Below are positions 37,259-49,664 of a stretch of 64,000 nt of DNA, piece by piece (the first letter of the stretch is position 1; each line of letters opens with the position of its first letter). The translations under genes were made by a program, and so were the position numbers. The stretch comes from Ramazzottius varieornatus (lineage: Eukaryota; Tardigrada; Eutardigrada; Parachela; Ramazzottiidae). The stretch spans positions 558,001 to 622,000 of the forward strand of contig BDGG01000005.1 in assembly GCA_001949185.1 (NCBI GenBank). Direction: 5' to 3'. Below the pieces are notes generated by a model, which worked only from the letters and a program-made list of their open reading frames with translations, searched no databases and was not told the DNA's origin.

Positions 37259-37300
37259 CATTTCGAACCGGTCGATAATCGTGTCAAAAAAATCCATAGA
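37259..37300 (-). CDS. erg: Probable N-cap exon of the ERG channel
   Basis: After a 3' splice site (ctttag) the minus strand reads S-MDFFDTIIDRFEM and then a possible donor ATG|GTTTCC. This closely matches the conserved ERG N-cap just before the PAS domain (family form: NTFLDTII.KFE), which is exactly what the exon at 36514 lacks. The ATG at 37297 could be the start of a short isoform. The donor phase (0) does not agree with the 36514 exon, which needs phase 1, so the junction is unresolved. Either a micro-exon lies between, or the donor is unusual, or there is a base error. Confidence 0.55.
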
Positions 37301-39706
37301 CTAAAGCCAGATGCAGATACGGCAATGCTTGGCTTGCTATATGTATGGTCCCACGTAATGTCTAAACTACCGTGTATCCACGTTGGATCAGGGGATCACG
37401 CATTGGCTGCAGCTTAATGCCCATAAAGGAAGTGAGGGAAGGACAGAATCGGGGAAGAGAAAACTGAGCATCGCAAGGCCTACTGACTACCGTACTGTAC
37501 AGAAGGAGGAAGCCTGGCCATGCGGAAGGAGCCAACATGTAAACGATGACAGAGGTTCAGATGATCACACACGAGGACGATGGAAGGGAAGAGCTACTTA
37601 AGCCTGGCGTACGGTGTACGCGTATTATATAAAAGTGAGCCACCCACGAACCAGTCAACATTGGGTAAAAAGGGGAACCACGTATGAACAAAGACAGACG
37701 CACGGGGAGGTTCACCCAAACTTCCGACTGCTGGCTAAATACACCGCTCTTGTATAAACATGCAGGAGGAATGGATAGATACACACACGGGCAGGCGCTT
37801 GATACTCACCGATCACCAAAACGCAACCGGAAAGGATACGGGCAGTACTTACGTTGTAATAACAGCCCGGCCACGGCATCTGACGTACATCCCTCCAGTT
37901 CAATCTGCGCTTCCTGAGTCGATCTCTATCCTTCCTCGGGAACCATTCGTCACGTAACTGCATCTCGGCTCCACGCTTTGATGTCAGGCCTAAAAGGAAA
38001 CAGATTTGTTAACAATAGCTTACAGTCCTTCATCGCGCTATTTTTTTTACTACACTCCAACAAATCTCTTCTTCCCAGGGCGGTCCAACATCTTGCTGTT
38101 TGCTTCCAGCATGTATTAATAGCCCCATCGATTCGTGACACTTTCGAGCCACTAGCGTACTTACCAAGTCCCCAGAAGGATGGACGTGTCGAGAGTTTCT
38201 TTGAAAATGTCATGCTGGCTTCCACGTAGTAACCAAGATCCCAAACCTCGTACACACATCGGGGAAACCTCTCGACAGACTTTGGCTCCATCTAATCAGG
38301 CACCGTACACTGCAAAAACAGATTGGCATTTCGAATTGAACATCATTCAGATAATAATAATAATTCAATGACTTTGTCCCGCATAATCGATTGCACTGAA
38401 TGTCGGTTGTAGGTCTCTCAGGCTCTGTAAAGTTTTCTTATCCATTCTTTTGAGGGGAAAGTGCGCGGAGGGGAGTGTTATTACTGATCTGGATTTGTGA
38501 GTGTGTACGCTTCGGTTACTATACACCTGCAATATGATAACAGAAAGCGCGGGCTGGGTGGATGATGCGCTATTAAAGTTGTAGGAGATGGCAAAGCCCG
38601 TAATCTATTCTAAGCCGCCGCAACTGGCTAACGTAGGGATTTGTAGCACTTACCTGTAGTGACCCAAAAGTGGAAGATAATGAGTCAGGTGCACAAGTAG
38701 AGAGGAGTGTTCGGGATAAGTACTGGCGTCGTTGGGAGGACGAAGGGTGCGAGTACAGCTGCGCATCGATCGACCATCGGTATGGTCAAGGACCCATTGA
38801 TTCTATTCGGTGCCGCGCTGTAGTTCGACTGGCATCGTTGCGTCTCTCTCACTCTCCGAGCGTTCCGCAGCAAACTTCGAGATGAATTAGATGGAGGAGC
38901 TGGAGAAGACATCCTCTGCTAAACGTGAAAACTGATGTGGATCAGTGGATTTAACAAAATTAATTTTCGGTTTGTTGCTATTTTCTGTTCGGTCGCGACT
39001 CGCGGAGGCGGTCTTTCCAGTGTCGGACCGGCGCAGTGACACAGGATGTCCAGTCGTTTTTCAGCCCGGCCCAAAAGCACGAGCTCTCTTCGGGTCACCC
39101 TTAGCCGGCAGGGATAAGTTTCAAGAAAACATGCAGCTGTTTTGGGTTTCGGCTTTTCGGTAGAACTTCGAACCGTCTTTGATCATGTTGACGTTTGCTC
39201 CATAGCCCTCGCACCGTCTCAGGAAACCGTCGCGGGAGTCGGGACAGACGTGTTGCGTGAGCGACCTGCTGGCAAGACGATGTCCGAGCAGCCCCTACCG
39301 AGGCAGCACATCCCGCGGATGCCCATTGTCCAGTTTCCGGTGGACCCTGCTGGATTTCTCTATGCATGCCCGCAAGCGGACTGTCCATGCTCAACCGTTC
39401 CTTGCCGAAGAACGTGGATAAGGTTGCAGTGTAGAGTTGCAGAAATCATCTTGGCCTTCTGGGCATCCTACCAAGCCGTTCTCTTTGTTAGGACGTTATC
39501 GTGGAGTGTGGTGAGATACAAAGTCAATTTCGTGTTGTTTATCAATTTGACGTAAGATAACCAGGTGCTTTGCTTTCGTAGATAGCAAGTAGATAGTATT
39601 CTAGGGAAACCAGCTGAATTGATGCTCTCTCAACGGAGTCCATCGGTGTTCTGCTCAGTGTTTGTGTGGTAAAGTTAGTTCGTTAGTCTGCGCGCATTTT
39701 CTCAAC
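37301..39706. other. Intergenic region between ERG (-) and ABCG (+), 2.4 kb
   Basis: Divergent 5' regions of the two genes. Small open frames occur on both strands at 38670-39560, but none combines splice sites with family resemblance. Further 5' exons of ERG (its usual MPVR-type start) may lie here but were not found. Confidence 0.4.
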
Positions 39707-42700
39707 ATGACTCAAGCTTACGATATTGGCTCTAAACTGAGCGTCCGCCCAAATTTCGAGCGTGGTCACTATTTTCACGATGATCTAGAGCACGACAAGC
39801 TGCTGAGAGACTATGATGAGCCGACGCTGGCCGCTGCAAAACGGGACGAGTCGATAGCCGGAGCTTTCAAGCGGGAGAACTATGGGTCCATCGTCACGTC
39901 GCGCTCGCGCAGAGGGACCTACCGCAGTAAAGCAAGAACCCTTCTCAGTGCTGGCGATGGACTACAGGCTAATTTGACTTTTGAAAACATCAACGTAGTT
40001 TCCGTCCCAAATAAGCGAGATGACGATGGTTTGGCCAAGTCCGTCCAGCTGCTGAATAACGGTCAGTATTTTCGCTTCCGGTGGAACGAGAACAGCCGTG
40101 TTTTGGGTCACAGCTATCGTGCTGAGTTTGTTATGCCTTTTAGTCAGTGGAATTGTTCGTTCGGGTGAAGTCACCGCCGTTATGGGGGCAAGGTAGGATT
40201 CTTGTCTTTTTTCTGTACTGTACGTGAAACCAACGCTCGTTTATTTCAATATAGCATAAGGTCGGTCCGTCATTGTCGTGTTCCAACGTAAAAGGCTAAA
40301 CGCACTGTTTTCTTTGCTAAACTAAGGCTTGTTTCAGTGGCGCGGGAAAGTCCACCTTGATGAACGTTTTGACCTACCGAAACCTAAGCGACAACCTGTT
40401 GATAGATGGCTCTGTCAAAGTGAACGGTGTTGAGCTGGGTCCTGCAATATCGCAGATTTCCGGATATGTTCAACAAGACGATTTGTTCTTTCCCACCCTC
40501 ACAGTGCGCGAACACATGCAGTTCCAGGCCGCTTTACGAATTGGTAGACTGTTGACGACACAAGAACGTGAGAATCGCATCGACGACCTACTAACTTTGG
40601 TAAGAATTTTGCGCGACCTCATTGTGCCTGTTACTATCTCACTTTAACCGATAACCTTGATTCACGCTTTACTGATAGTCGTTCCTGGCATTTTCAGAAT
40701 GTGTAAAGACTACAGACTTGTGTTCGTGCTTGATTTCTAGATGGGACTGAAGAAATGCCAGTATACAAGGATCGGAGTTCCGGGCGTGGAAAAGAGCCTT
40801 TCCGGTGGAGAAAGCAAGCGCTTGGCTTTTGCTACCGAGGTTTGTCTGATCACTCCATTGTTAAATTTCCTTCACTTTGATTCAGCTTGGATTTGCTTTA
40901 CCTGTTTCTCTTTGACTTTACAGCTAATCGTGAACCCTGCCATCCTGTTCTGCGATGAACCAACCACGGGACTGGATGCTTTTATGGCCGAGCAGGTACA
41001 TAATGGTTTGCATGGATGAACTACTCTTGGAGAATACAGTCGGTGTTCAGCTGTGTTTCTGTGGCAAGGTGGTCCATGTGCTGCAACAACTCGCGCGGCA
41101 AGGAAAGACGATTATTTGCGTCATTCACCAACCGGCTTCTCATGTTTTCAACATGTTCACTAGGTAGGGCTCTCCAAGACCTTAGCCATTTTAGCTGCTT
41201 GTAGTCAAAGCATTTAAGAGTGTCAGTCGATGACGCACGTAAATGGCTTGGTGCTGGGGTTTTCCTAGATTGCTGTTGCTGGCGGAAGGACGAGTAGCGT
41301 ATCACGGAAGTCCCGATGGTGGCTTGAAGTTCTTCACGTCCATCGGATATCCTTGCCCTGAGTCTTTCAATGGTAAATATGAATCGATTTCAGCAATAAT
41401 CGATGGATATCCTACCGTTGTGTTTTTCATAGGAGCGGAACATTTCATCAAGACTCTTGCCATAACGAGTGATCGAATTGTGGAGTGCAAGGAGAAGGTC
41501 AACGGGATCTGCGACCTGTTCGATCGGTCGTCCGACGCCGCTGAAGTCCGAAGAGCTATTGAGGAGACGAATGGTCGGCGTAGCGAAATAGAAATGCGCT
41601 CCGTGTTTGTGTCAGACCAGGAATCCAGGTATGTTTAAGCGAGCTGTTATCCGATCGACAGCGAAAGTCCCACAATATGACCTATCTGACCGTAGAACGA
41701 AGAATCCCCAGCACCTTTACGTCGGTGTCCTTTCTTTTCAGCTATCGGGTATCTGCGTTGGTTCAGTTGAAATGGCTCATATGGAGGTCGATGCTGGACA
41801 ACATCCGCAATCCTGACATGTTCAGAGTACGGACTGTCCAGAAGATTGTAGGTGTAGTTTCTCCCGGTCTGATATAAGCCGCTAGGCCGTCGTTTGCGAT
41901 GCATCGTGAACTATCAAGGATTTTTCCTTTAGGTTATCGCCATAATTTACGGTTTGGTCTACATGGGTGGAGTGAAGCCTACTCAGGAAGGCATACAGAA
42001 CGTCAACGGTGCCTTGTTCCTGTATATGACGGAGAACTCCTTTGCTCCTATGCTGGACCTCGTTGCAGTAAGTCAATTTTATATCCCCCAGAACGTTTCC
42101 AGAAGAGAGGAAACTCGTACTCATTGAATTGCAGGTATTCCAGCGAGGGATAGCCTTATTCAAAAGAGAACATTCTGCATACATGTACAGGTTGTCTATC
42201 TATTACCTGTCACAAATTATTGGCTGGGTGAGTACAAAGCTATGTATTGCTGTCAGGTTCTCAGATGGTTGCTGTTAGATGGTCACAAGGTGTTTGGTTT
42301 AGCTTCCTTCCTTTGCTGTGGATGCTTCCGTCTTTTGCGTGATAACGTATTTCATGGTCGGACTGGTGCCTGATTGGTACAAGTTCCTGGTGACGTTCGT
42401 CATTTGCATCATTACAGGTAAGGTCCATGGAACTACGGTGTCTGATAATTGCTAAAGTGTCTCCAACTCCCTGCTTCTCGTTAAAGCTAACGTGGCTGCT
42501 GCCTCCGGAAGCCTGGTGTCTGCCGTCTCGCCAAATGTCGACGTTGGGCTGGTCATCGCTCCAACTGTGACCGTTGTGGTCATGTTGTTCGGAGGTGGAG
42601 TCTACCTGAAGCTGAAGTAAGTTCCAGCAGATACTCGTTTTATGCATGTTGCGAACTTGCAGTATATGAACACTTGTCCTTTTCCTATGGAGAACCCTAC

Positions 42701-43293
42701 CGCCGTATTTGCGATGGATCCAATGGTGAGAAAACACTACCTGCTGTGCACCGAGAAGGTTTTCGAGTAGGGGAAACGCTTAGAAATTTTCCGGTCTTTG
42801 TAGGTTCAGCTGGTTCCGCTACGGCAACGAAATACTGGGCGTGACTCACTGGGATGGTGTCGCTAATATCAGTAAGTATGATTTCTTCAAAAACGGACAG
42901 GGAGCATCAACTGAGCAAATGCGACGTACCATCAAATTGGAAACGCACCATCTTTTCTGGTTCGCCATTGCTTAGTCATGACTTATCCCTGGTGATCGAG
43001 AATAAGGCAGCTCAGCCAACGAAAATTCTACTTGCTTTATTGTAGCATGTCCGGCGGACCCGACCATGCCCTGCATCCAGACGGGAGCTGAAGTAATGGT
43101 AGACAACGAATACAACCCGGTAAGACGCGCCGTTCGAGCACAGCAACATTAGTTTGTTGTTTCAAAGACTGTACGTGTGTCTTTTCTCCTATAGGCGAAG
43201 CTCAGGTTCGATTTCGGTATGTTGGCGGCTCTGTATGCAGGTTTCCATCTCTGTGCCTACCTTGCCCTATACCGGAAATACGGTAGGCGGTGA
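39707..43293 (+). CDS. ABCG half transporter, White-like
   Basis: ATP-driven half transporter that must dimerise; in insects White carries pigment precursors, and the substrate here is unknown. The 17 exons are 39707-40061, 40144-40192, 40338-40599, 40741-40839, 40924-40995, 41069-41163, 41269-41372, 41433-41628, 41742-41847, 41933-42067, 42135-42227, 42303-42417, 42487-42616, 42693-42725, 42804-42871, 43046-43119 and 43195-43293, giving 694 aa in frame. The N-terminal ATPase has Walker A GASGAGKS, Q-loop YVQQDDLF, signature LSGGESKR, Walker [14 protein letters not shown] and H-loop CVIHQP. The C-terminal membrane domain follows, with [20 protein letters not shown], the [10 protein letters not shown] region and a large last loop rich in Cys ([15 protein letters not shown]), ending KYGRR. 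The ordering (ATPase first) and [12 protein letters not shown] point to the White branch. The usual NPADF after the ATPase is replaced by FNGAEHF. Confidence 0.93.
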
Positions 43294-45345
43294 TTACTGC
43301 CTATCAGGCCATTACATGTCTAGCTCCAGAACCATTCCTTAGAGGTTCTTGAAATAACTGCGATTGTTTGTTCGTCCGTTTGCTGTACACTCAACTCGCA
43401 GCCCGAGGTTTTTACTACAACGAAGCTTTCATATGAGCTTACAGCATATTCCGTGAATTTTCATGGCGGTGATCGAAATCCGTAGTTCCGAAAGTATGAG
43501 TCGTCCAGTCTAACAACTATTATCGGATGGATGTAATAACTAACCGCGATGACACGTGCACGTGTAGGACAGTCGTGGGACCAACCGCAGAATCGCCCGT
43601 ATGGATCAGCTTCACTTGACAAATCGTGTGAGCAGCGGATTACGGGATTAGCCGCCTGAAAGGTGAGAACGGTGTTTGGTGAAGAAGAATTCGTTTACGG
43701 ACAACGGTGTATACATGATCCATCATCTTACCGGAAGTCGCAATTAGCCACGCAGAGCGGCGTTCCGTTAGTTTGACGAGGGGAGATTTCCTGCCTGGTT
43801 AGCGATATGATAGAATGCGCATTCAAAGCATCTTTTGATCAAGCCAAACCTGACAAAGCGATTGAGTGGTTATTACAGGAAGAGAAGTGAATTGATCGGC
43901 GGTTTGCATGGACGTCGTCGCAACCATTACAAGTTATGAAGTGTATCGTCAATCTTTATGGGCGAACGGTGGGAGCCATCATTTGACATGGCTGCTGAAC
44001 ATTTCGACTATTAATCATGACGATAACAAGTCCCCCATTGCACACGTCGAAATCGTAAAGAAGACAATTCAGAGCACGGCCATATTTGTCAGTAAACCAA
44101 CCGAGCATGTTTGGCAAATGGGACGATTACACAAATTTCATCACTAACGGATGTTCTGCGCATTCATCCTCGAGGTTCTCATCGGGACTGGTGCCGTATC
44201 ACACGTAATAATTAAACCACATGCAGGGAAGACTTTGTGGCGCGTGATCATGATGGTGAAGGCCGATCTTATGAAAAACTTTTGAGAATAAGTAATTATA
44301 CCGATTGGGTACGACTGAGATATTTTGCAAGAGGTCTTGGACCTTCGCTCGGATAAATAGATGTCATCCCCAAAGTGTGACATGTTTCTTTACCAACCGA
44401 CGATTAATATATGTTTCGATCAGCTTGTCCCACGGAAGTCAACCTGATGATTTACGTAGGGAAACGGAGGCGGCAACCGGCAGGGCGTCGTACGTACTTA
44501 ATGCACTGTATCCAACCTAAAGTATCTTGGGAAAGATGACTATCTAGATCCCCGGGAGACCTCCTGCTGATCTGGAGCTAAGCCATGCCTTAAAAGTTTA
44601 TCCTACCTGAACGATGGATTTGTCAAACATAGCCGCTGGTCGTCCTAATGCCGGCGGACCCGGCAAATTTACTCACGACGTGATCAAATCTACGGAAAAC
44701 CATCGGCGCGGCGAACCGCGTCCCTCCAGCTAACTTATCCGAAATACATACAGTACGTATGAATATTTCGCAGTTATTGGATACTCAGACTGCTAAAATC
44801 GTCTTGCTGAGATGAAGAAGAAATGACCCGAATGTTCCCAAATACAGTACAAAGAACCAGACAAAGTGGTGAACAGACCTCAAGTGGAGCGGTTCTGCAT
44901 CTAAGGCACAGCACATTCAAATTTTAACACTACCGCCTGCCAGGATGATACCGCGCTGTACCACTGTACCTTACGCAGTGATTCGTCGGCACGGGCTGGA
45001 TGGGCGGCCTCGCGCCAGCTGCACAGCTCCAGATCAAATTTTACAACAGGGCGTATCTAGTGGTCTTGTCCAGATTGCCATGAAGTTGACAGGAAGTGGT
45101 ATCCTTGCAGTTCCCACTTCGAAACTTCTGACTATATAAACATTACATTCTCTTCGCTGAGCATTACACTTTGCAGTTCACAGTCAACGATCGCTACCTG
45201 TTCACAGATGGCTATCTTCTGTCGGACGTAGCTGAAGCCAGTGTATCATTGTGTAGTATACACTCACGGATCCTTCAACCTTGATCTTACTCCCGATTGC
45301 TGCCGTTTTTGAACTACGTTCCCCAGTACGATTTCATCTGCTGCA
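43294..45345. other. Intergenic region between ABCG and the BH3 gene, 2 kb
   Basis: No exon recognised. The part at about 43590-43820 is similar to 51460-51690 (for example atccatcatcttaccgg against atccatcagctaaccgg, and ttcctgcctggttagcgata against ttcctgcctagtcggtgata), so this spacer was copied downstream. Confidence 0.5.
43590..43820 (+). repeat. Duplicated spacer, original side
   Basis: Direct-repeat partner of 51460-51690. Similarity is patchy but collinear over about 230 bp. It lies upstream of the BH3 gene, as its partner lies upstream of the decayed exon copy. Confidence 0.5.
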
Positions 45346-48300
45346 ATGGTCGATCAACGGTGAGTAAACTTGCATTCATTTCGGGTGGACAGTTTTCATC
45401 ATTCTTGGTCTCGTCTGCTTAGGATCATATCCCAGCTCCCCACCGAGTCATCCGACGCTACTCCGTGGTCCCCTGCTCACACTGACGACAGCGGCTACTA
45501 TTCCCCTCGCGGATCTTCCTCCTGTCCTCCCAACACCCGCTTCTTCCCCGCTGCTAGTGACGCTAACTTCGGACCAAACACTTCGGACGAGGAAGACGAT
45601 GTTTTCACCATGTTGACCAACGAAGAAGCTACACAGTCCCAACCGGAACTCGACATGGATCAACAGTTAGCCGTCGTCAGATTATCCGCATCACCCTTGC
45701 TGCTCGATCGTCCTCGCGCACTAAGCTTCCCCTTGGATGCCTACACCTCAACTGGACATTCCCTCATAATGCGGCGTCATTTGTTGCGTCGATCCTCAGC
45801 GAGCCTCTTTTGGGAGAACTTTCGCCCCCTAGAAGCATTCCAATTGAACCAGTCCGCGGGCAGAAATTCCCCCAATGGTAAGTGTAAGTCTCCTTATTTT
45901 TCAGTCAATGAGTAACGGTAGCAATTAGTCGAGTGAAATTAACTGGTACATCATATTATGATGGCGAAGTGGTATGAGAACATTCACCTGTTGAGGTGTG
46001 TTTATCTAGCGCAATGAGATCAGAGTTTGCCCATTTCGGTCTTCCTGAGTAAATTGTTTCTTTTGCTCCAGAAGAGGCTAGAAGGAATCGAAGAAGGAAT
46101 TACGGGACCACAGAGGAGAAGTAGATATAGTCTTTTTCTGTCTCTCGAAACGTCGAGTCTCGAAAGCTTTCTCAAAGTGGCGGCAGAGAGCGATAAACAC
46201 TGTAATTAAGAGCACTCCATTAACAGCGACGATTTCTTCCCTGTTGCGGCGTTTAGGGATCATCGGAAGTCAAGTAGCTCTAGTTACACCTGTTGTTTTG
46301 TTGGATGTCTCGGTTTTGCCCAAACCAGTTGTTTTCCTGGCCGGACACCGCAACATACCAGAAGAGAACGAGAAGGAAGTTTCTATGATGGACATGCTAA
46401 TCACTCTGATCTTGGTTGAGGCCTCTATTACAGTATAAAGCAGCTGGTCAAATTTCATGTCTTCGACCACTAGTGTTGATAGTGGCGCACTTCGATGTCG
46501 TAAGAGCAGATAGATCATAACAAGTTTTGCAACAGCCAAATACTGTATCAACGGACAAAGCGAGAAGATCGCATTTTTAGCCCAGAAGACGAGACGGTCA
46601 TTTTGATAATATTATTCCACAGTAGAGGAACACGTTAGAGAGACTTGGCGCCAGCTGTCAATCGCCGGTCGAAGTGCACGTGCGGCCGTCATAATTGCTC
46701 GCTCCAATGTCCACTCACTTGTCCACTTGTCTTCACCCCTAGAAACCTTCTAAAATCATCCACCTGGCGATGTATTTTTTCAGATTATGTTGAAACCTTT
46801 TTTATCGTTTCTCTTGGTTTTTGCAGGTGATGATATCGATGGCGAGGTTCCCGACATGGGTCCTTCCCCTCCCAAAAAGATCGAACTGGTTCGCGCACCC
46901 GAAGATGAGCCGCTCAGCGATCATGGAGCTTCCTCGACCGCGTCTCACTCGCCCGACATGTTTCGAGACGAAGAAGCCAGCTGGGACCTGCCCGACATCG
47001 TCACTTCCGGTCTGCGCCCACGAAGAAAGCGAACCCTGTCGGAGGCCGACGCGACGCGGATGAAGAAGCTCGAGTACCGCATCGCCTGTCGACTGGCCCA
47101 GATTGGCGACGAATTTGACCTGCAAATGTTCCAGACTACGGTAAGCACTGCAACTATTTTTCGATGCGCAAATATCTTCTCTTCGGTCATCAGTTGGTGG
47201 GCGGAAGCTGTTTGTTTATCCCCAAACCGTTCTTAGGATGACAACAAAATGCCGCTGTCGTTACAAAAGTCATATCCCTCGCTTGACATCACAAACATAG
47301 AACCACCTTCCATACTGACTGCTGAGCGACTCCATAATATAAAGATGACGTCTGAAAAGCCGCACTTTTACGGCTTGCAAGTTGAAACGTCGTCTCGGTT
47401 GAGTCTCTTCGTTTGTCAAGAGTGAAGTGTTTGCTTAGCAGTTACACATTTGCAACACGTGTTGCGAAGTCTTTAAACTGAATTTGAACGGCGTTCGAAG
47501 GGCTGTTAACGCTTAGTCAAAAGAGGGAGTTGCCCATCGTCGATGGTAATCAGGAGCAAGTCAAGCACATCGGAAATGTCACAATTTAGTTTATTTACTC
47601 CGCTTCACCCCGCTTCGAAGCAGTATCCCGCTTTGATGCGCTTCGATGTGCTTTGTTAAGCAGGATATTTGATTAACTGACAATTTTGTACACTGAGCGG
47701 GTCTCTTTTATGGGAGAGACGTTACTGCAAGGTGGCACAGTCAGTAAAAACGGAAGGGCCGATAATGCGTTTCGTCGTAATTAACATTAGTATTAGTATT
47801 TGTATGATCGCTAGTTGTTTGGGATCCCTTTTCACTCTCATCATGTTAACACCGAAGTGACGATTGCGATGGTATTCTAACAGCGCACAATAGCACACAA
47901 AACAATTGGATAATTAGATCAGAAGGATTTCCGGAAGAGCGCCTCCCCGTTATAAAGGTTTATTAAGAGGCAGTTTGGGTTAAGTGAACGGATATAAATT
48001 AGTGCGGGATGGCAGAACAGGACATGAACAGTGTGAGGGAAGACTCGATATTTTGGGCGAAAGATGGGGCCTATCAAAACTTGTTCTTTTGTTTGGAGAC
48101 ATAATGTGATTACGGTGGAAAATGTTTGACTAAGGGAAAGAAGAGATGTCAACTATGAAGAGTCAAGGCAGATATGAGATTGATGCCCTTAAAAGGTCCC
48201 TCGCGATCGGTCGTATGTCCGCACCTGCGTTGACTTATGATTATCAAGTGGCTGATTCCATCTCTGATTATACCTTTCAAGTGCAAATTTACCCAGTCGA

Positions 48301-49012
48301 ATAAACAGAGTGAAGATGTTCAAAGTCGTGGGCTTGACGCGTGCTGAAGTCCTCTAATGACGGATTTTAAAATCAATTTCAAACATGTTATCACAAGTCG
48401 TCCGACATACACGTTTCGCCAAACTGCTCTGTGCTGCTCAATCAAAACTCCAATTCGGAACTTTTGTCGAAAAGCAAACTCAGCTTTTCAAGCCTGCGCC
48501 ATACTGAGACCGTTCCCGAACTTAAACTGCTCCAGTCCGACTCAATGGATAATACAAAGTGAACGTACTTCGCAATATTGTGCAAACTGTGAGCAAATTT
48601 TCGGACCGTTGGAAATTTGTCTGTAATTTGTTAGGTTACTGTGAAAAGCTGCCGGCACAATACCGGTACGTAGTTTTGTGTCCAAGTTGAGCTTGAGGCG
48701 ATCTTAGAGTACGGGACGCTCAAAGCGTCTGGGAAATTCAGAGAATTTCAACGGCCAAAGAAATGGCTTCTCTTTCCGCACACCTTTGCGAAAGTTCAAG
48801 GTCTATTGAACCCACTGATTGAATCGTTCGATATTGAAAATTTTCTTTTTTCCTTTCAGGATGCTATTGATGGACAAGGAAGCAGAGTACTAGGATGGAT
48901 TGGGTCCAGTTCGTCGGCTGTGGTGACTCGATTTTGGTATTACATCACACGTCAAGGAGGGCCGCCACCTGTCGGATCGTCTCGTCAAAGATCCCATTCC
49001 ATGGCTGAGTGA
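45346..49012 (+). CDS. BH3-only-type protein (candidate pro-apoptotic Bim/Egl-1 analogue)
   Basis: Four exons: 45346-45359, 45423-45877, 46827-47140 and 48860-49012, giving 311 aa with exact phases. Most of the chain is disordered, rich in Ser, Pro and Asp. Exon 3 encodes a textbook BH3 helix at residues 238-259: LEYRIACRLAQIGDEFDLQM. The four hydrophobic positions are I242, L246, I249 and F253, with the invariant G250-D251-E252. It aligns without gaps to the BH3 of Bim (IAQELRRIGDEF) and shares the following D.QM with Egl-1. No BH1 or BH2 motif was seen, so it would be BH3-only and should bind Bcl-2 proteins at mitochondria. Other visible motifs are EEATQSQ at 72-78, resembling the dynein-light-chain site of Bim and Bmf, and RxRxxS kinase-type sites at S228 and near the C-terminus (RQRSHS). 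Exon 4 adds a moderately hydrophobic segment (AVVTRFWYYI). Function is inferred from the motif alone. Confidence 0.75.
47141..48859 (+). other. Last intron of the BH3 gene, 1.7 kb
   Basis: Lies between the BH3 exon and the C-terminal exon. No nested gene or hairpin element recognised. Confidence 0.5.
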
Positions 49013-49426
49013 CCACGAGGAGCGCTTGTCCATCTTTGAATAGGTTGAGTAATACCCTCCACTTGCAATAACACGAGCATGCCCGAGTGATCTTCTTCCT
49101 CCCTCCTCTCTTCTCTCCTTCCGACCGTCATCTGTAATTATTCTCCGCTTTTTATCGTCATTTTTATTGACTTAGTGCATAGTCCTCTTCGTTGTTCCGT
49201 CTCCCAACCGTTCTCTTTGTGCCTGGTGTCTCTTAAACGGCTCCCAAAGCATGTTGAGTCTGAAGCTTTTCTAAATTAGCGTTGGGCGTGGTCGAGGTTT
49301 AGTCTGAATTTCCACTTTATAGTGCTTTTATATTTTTGGCTAACCTCGGATCTCTCAGGTCGGTTTTACTGGACCTTGTAACCTAATACTCTTTCTTCTA
49401 GAATCGGAACCGATCTTTTCCCCTTT

Positions 49427-49446
49427 GCACTGCACTGCACTGCACT
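49427..49446. repeat. Pentanucleotide microsatellite (GCACT)4
   Basis: Four perfect tandem GCACT units in the 3' region of the BH3 gene. Confidence 0.85.
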
Positions 49447-49658
49447 ACAGTATGCATCTTTACCGAATCTTGACACCGGTTGGAATTGTTTTGTACTCCG
49501 TTTTTCCGTCTGTACATTCGTCTTGATAAATAATCGCCTTGATCTCGCGTGTTTCTGCCCGAAGATAGCAGTAATTAATTGTCAGAATTGATTAGCGATG
49601 ATTAATGGGCTGCCCCCTTCGGACACTGTCAAGGCTTCGTCGAGCAAGACTTACTTAC

Positions 49659-49664
49659 AATAAA
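49659..49664 (+). promoter_or_regulatory. Possible polyadenylation signal of the BH3 gene
   Basis: AATAAA about 650 nt after the BH3 stop codon, the first canonical hexamer in that direction that I noticed. Support is by position only. Confidence 0.3.

Noticed and set aside
36868-37278. 136-codon plus-strand frame with a hydrophobic N-terminus (WTVVGILTLALEF)
   Set aside because: It is antisense to the ERG N-cap exon, which has clear family identity; no further support.
39272-39420. Plus-strand frame MSEQPLPRQHIPRMP as an alternative first exon of the ABCG gene
   Set aside because: No good donor in the right phase to reach 40144, and the exon from 39707 already gives a complete White-like start.
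46470-46500. Possible eleventh hairpin copy (tagtggcgcacttcg)
   Set aside because: Only one arm is present; no inverted partner within 150 bp.
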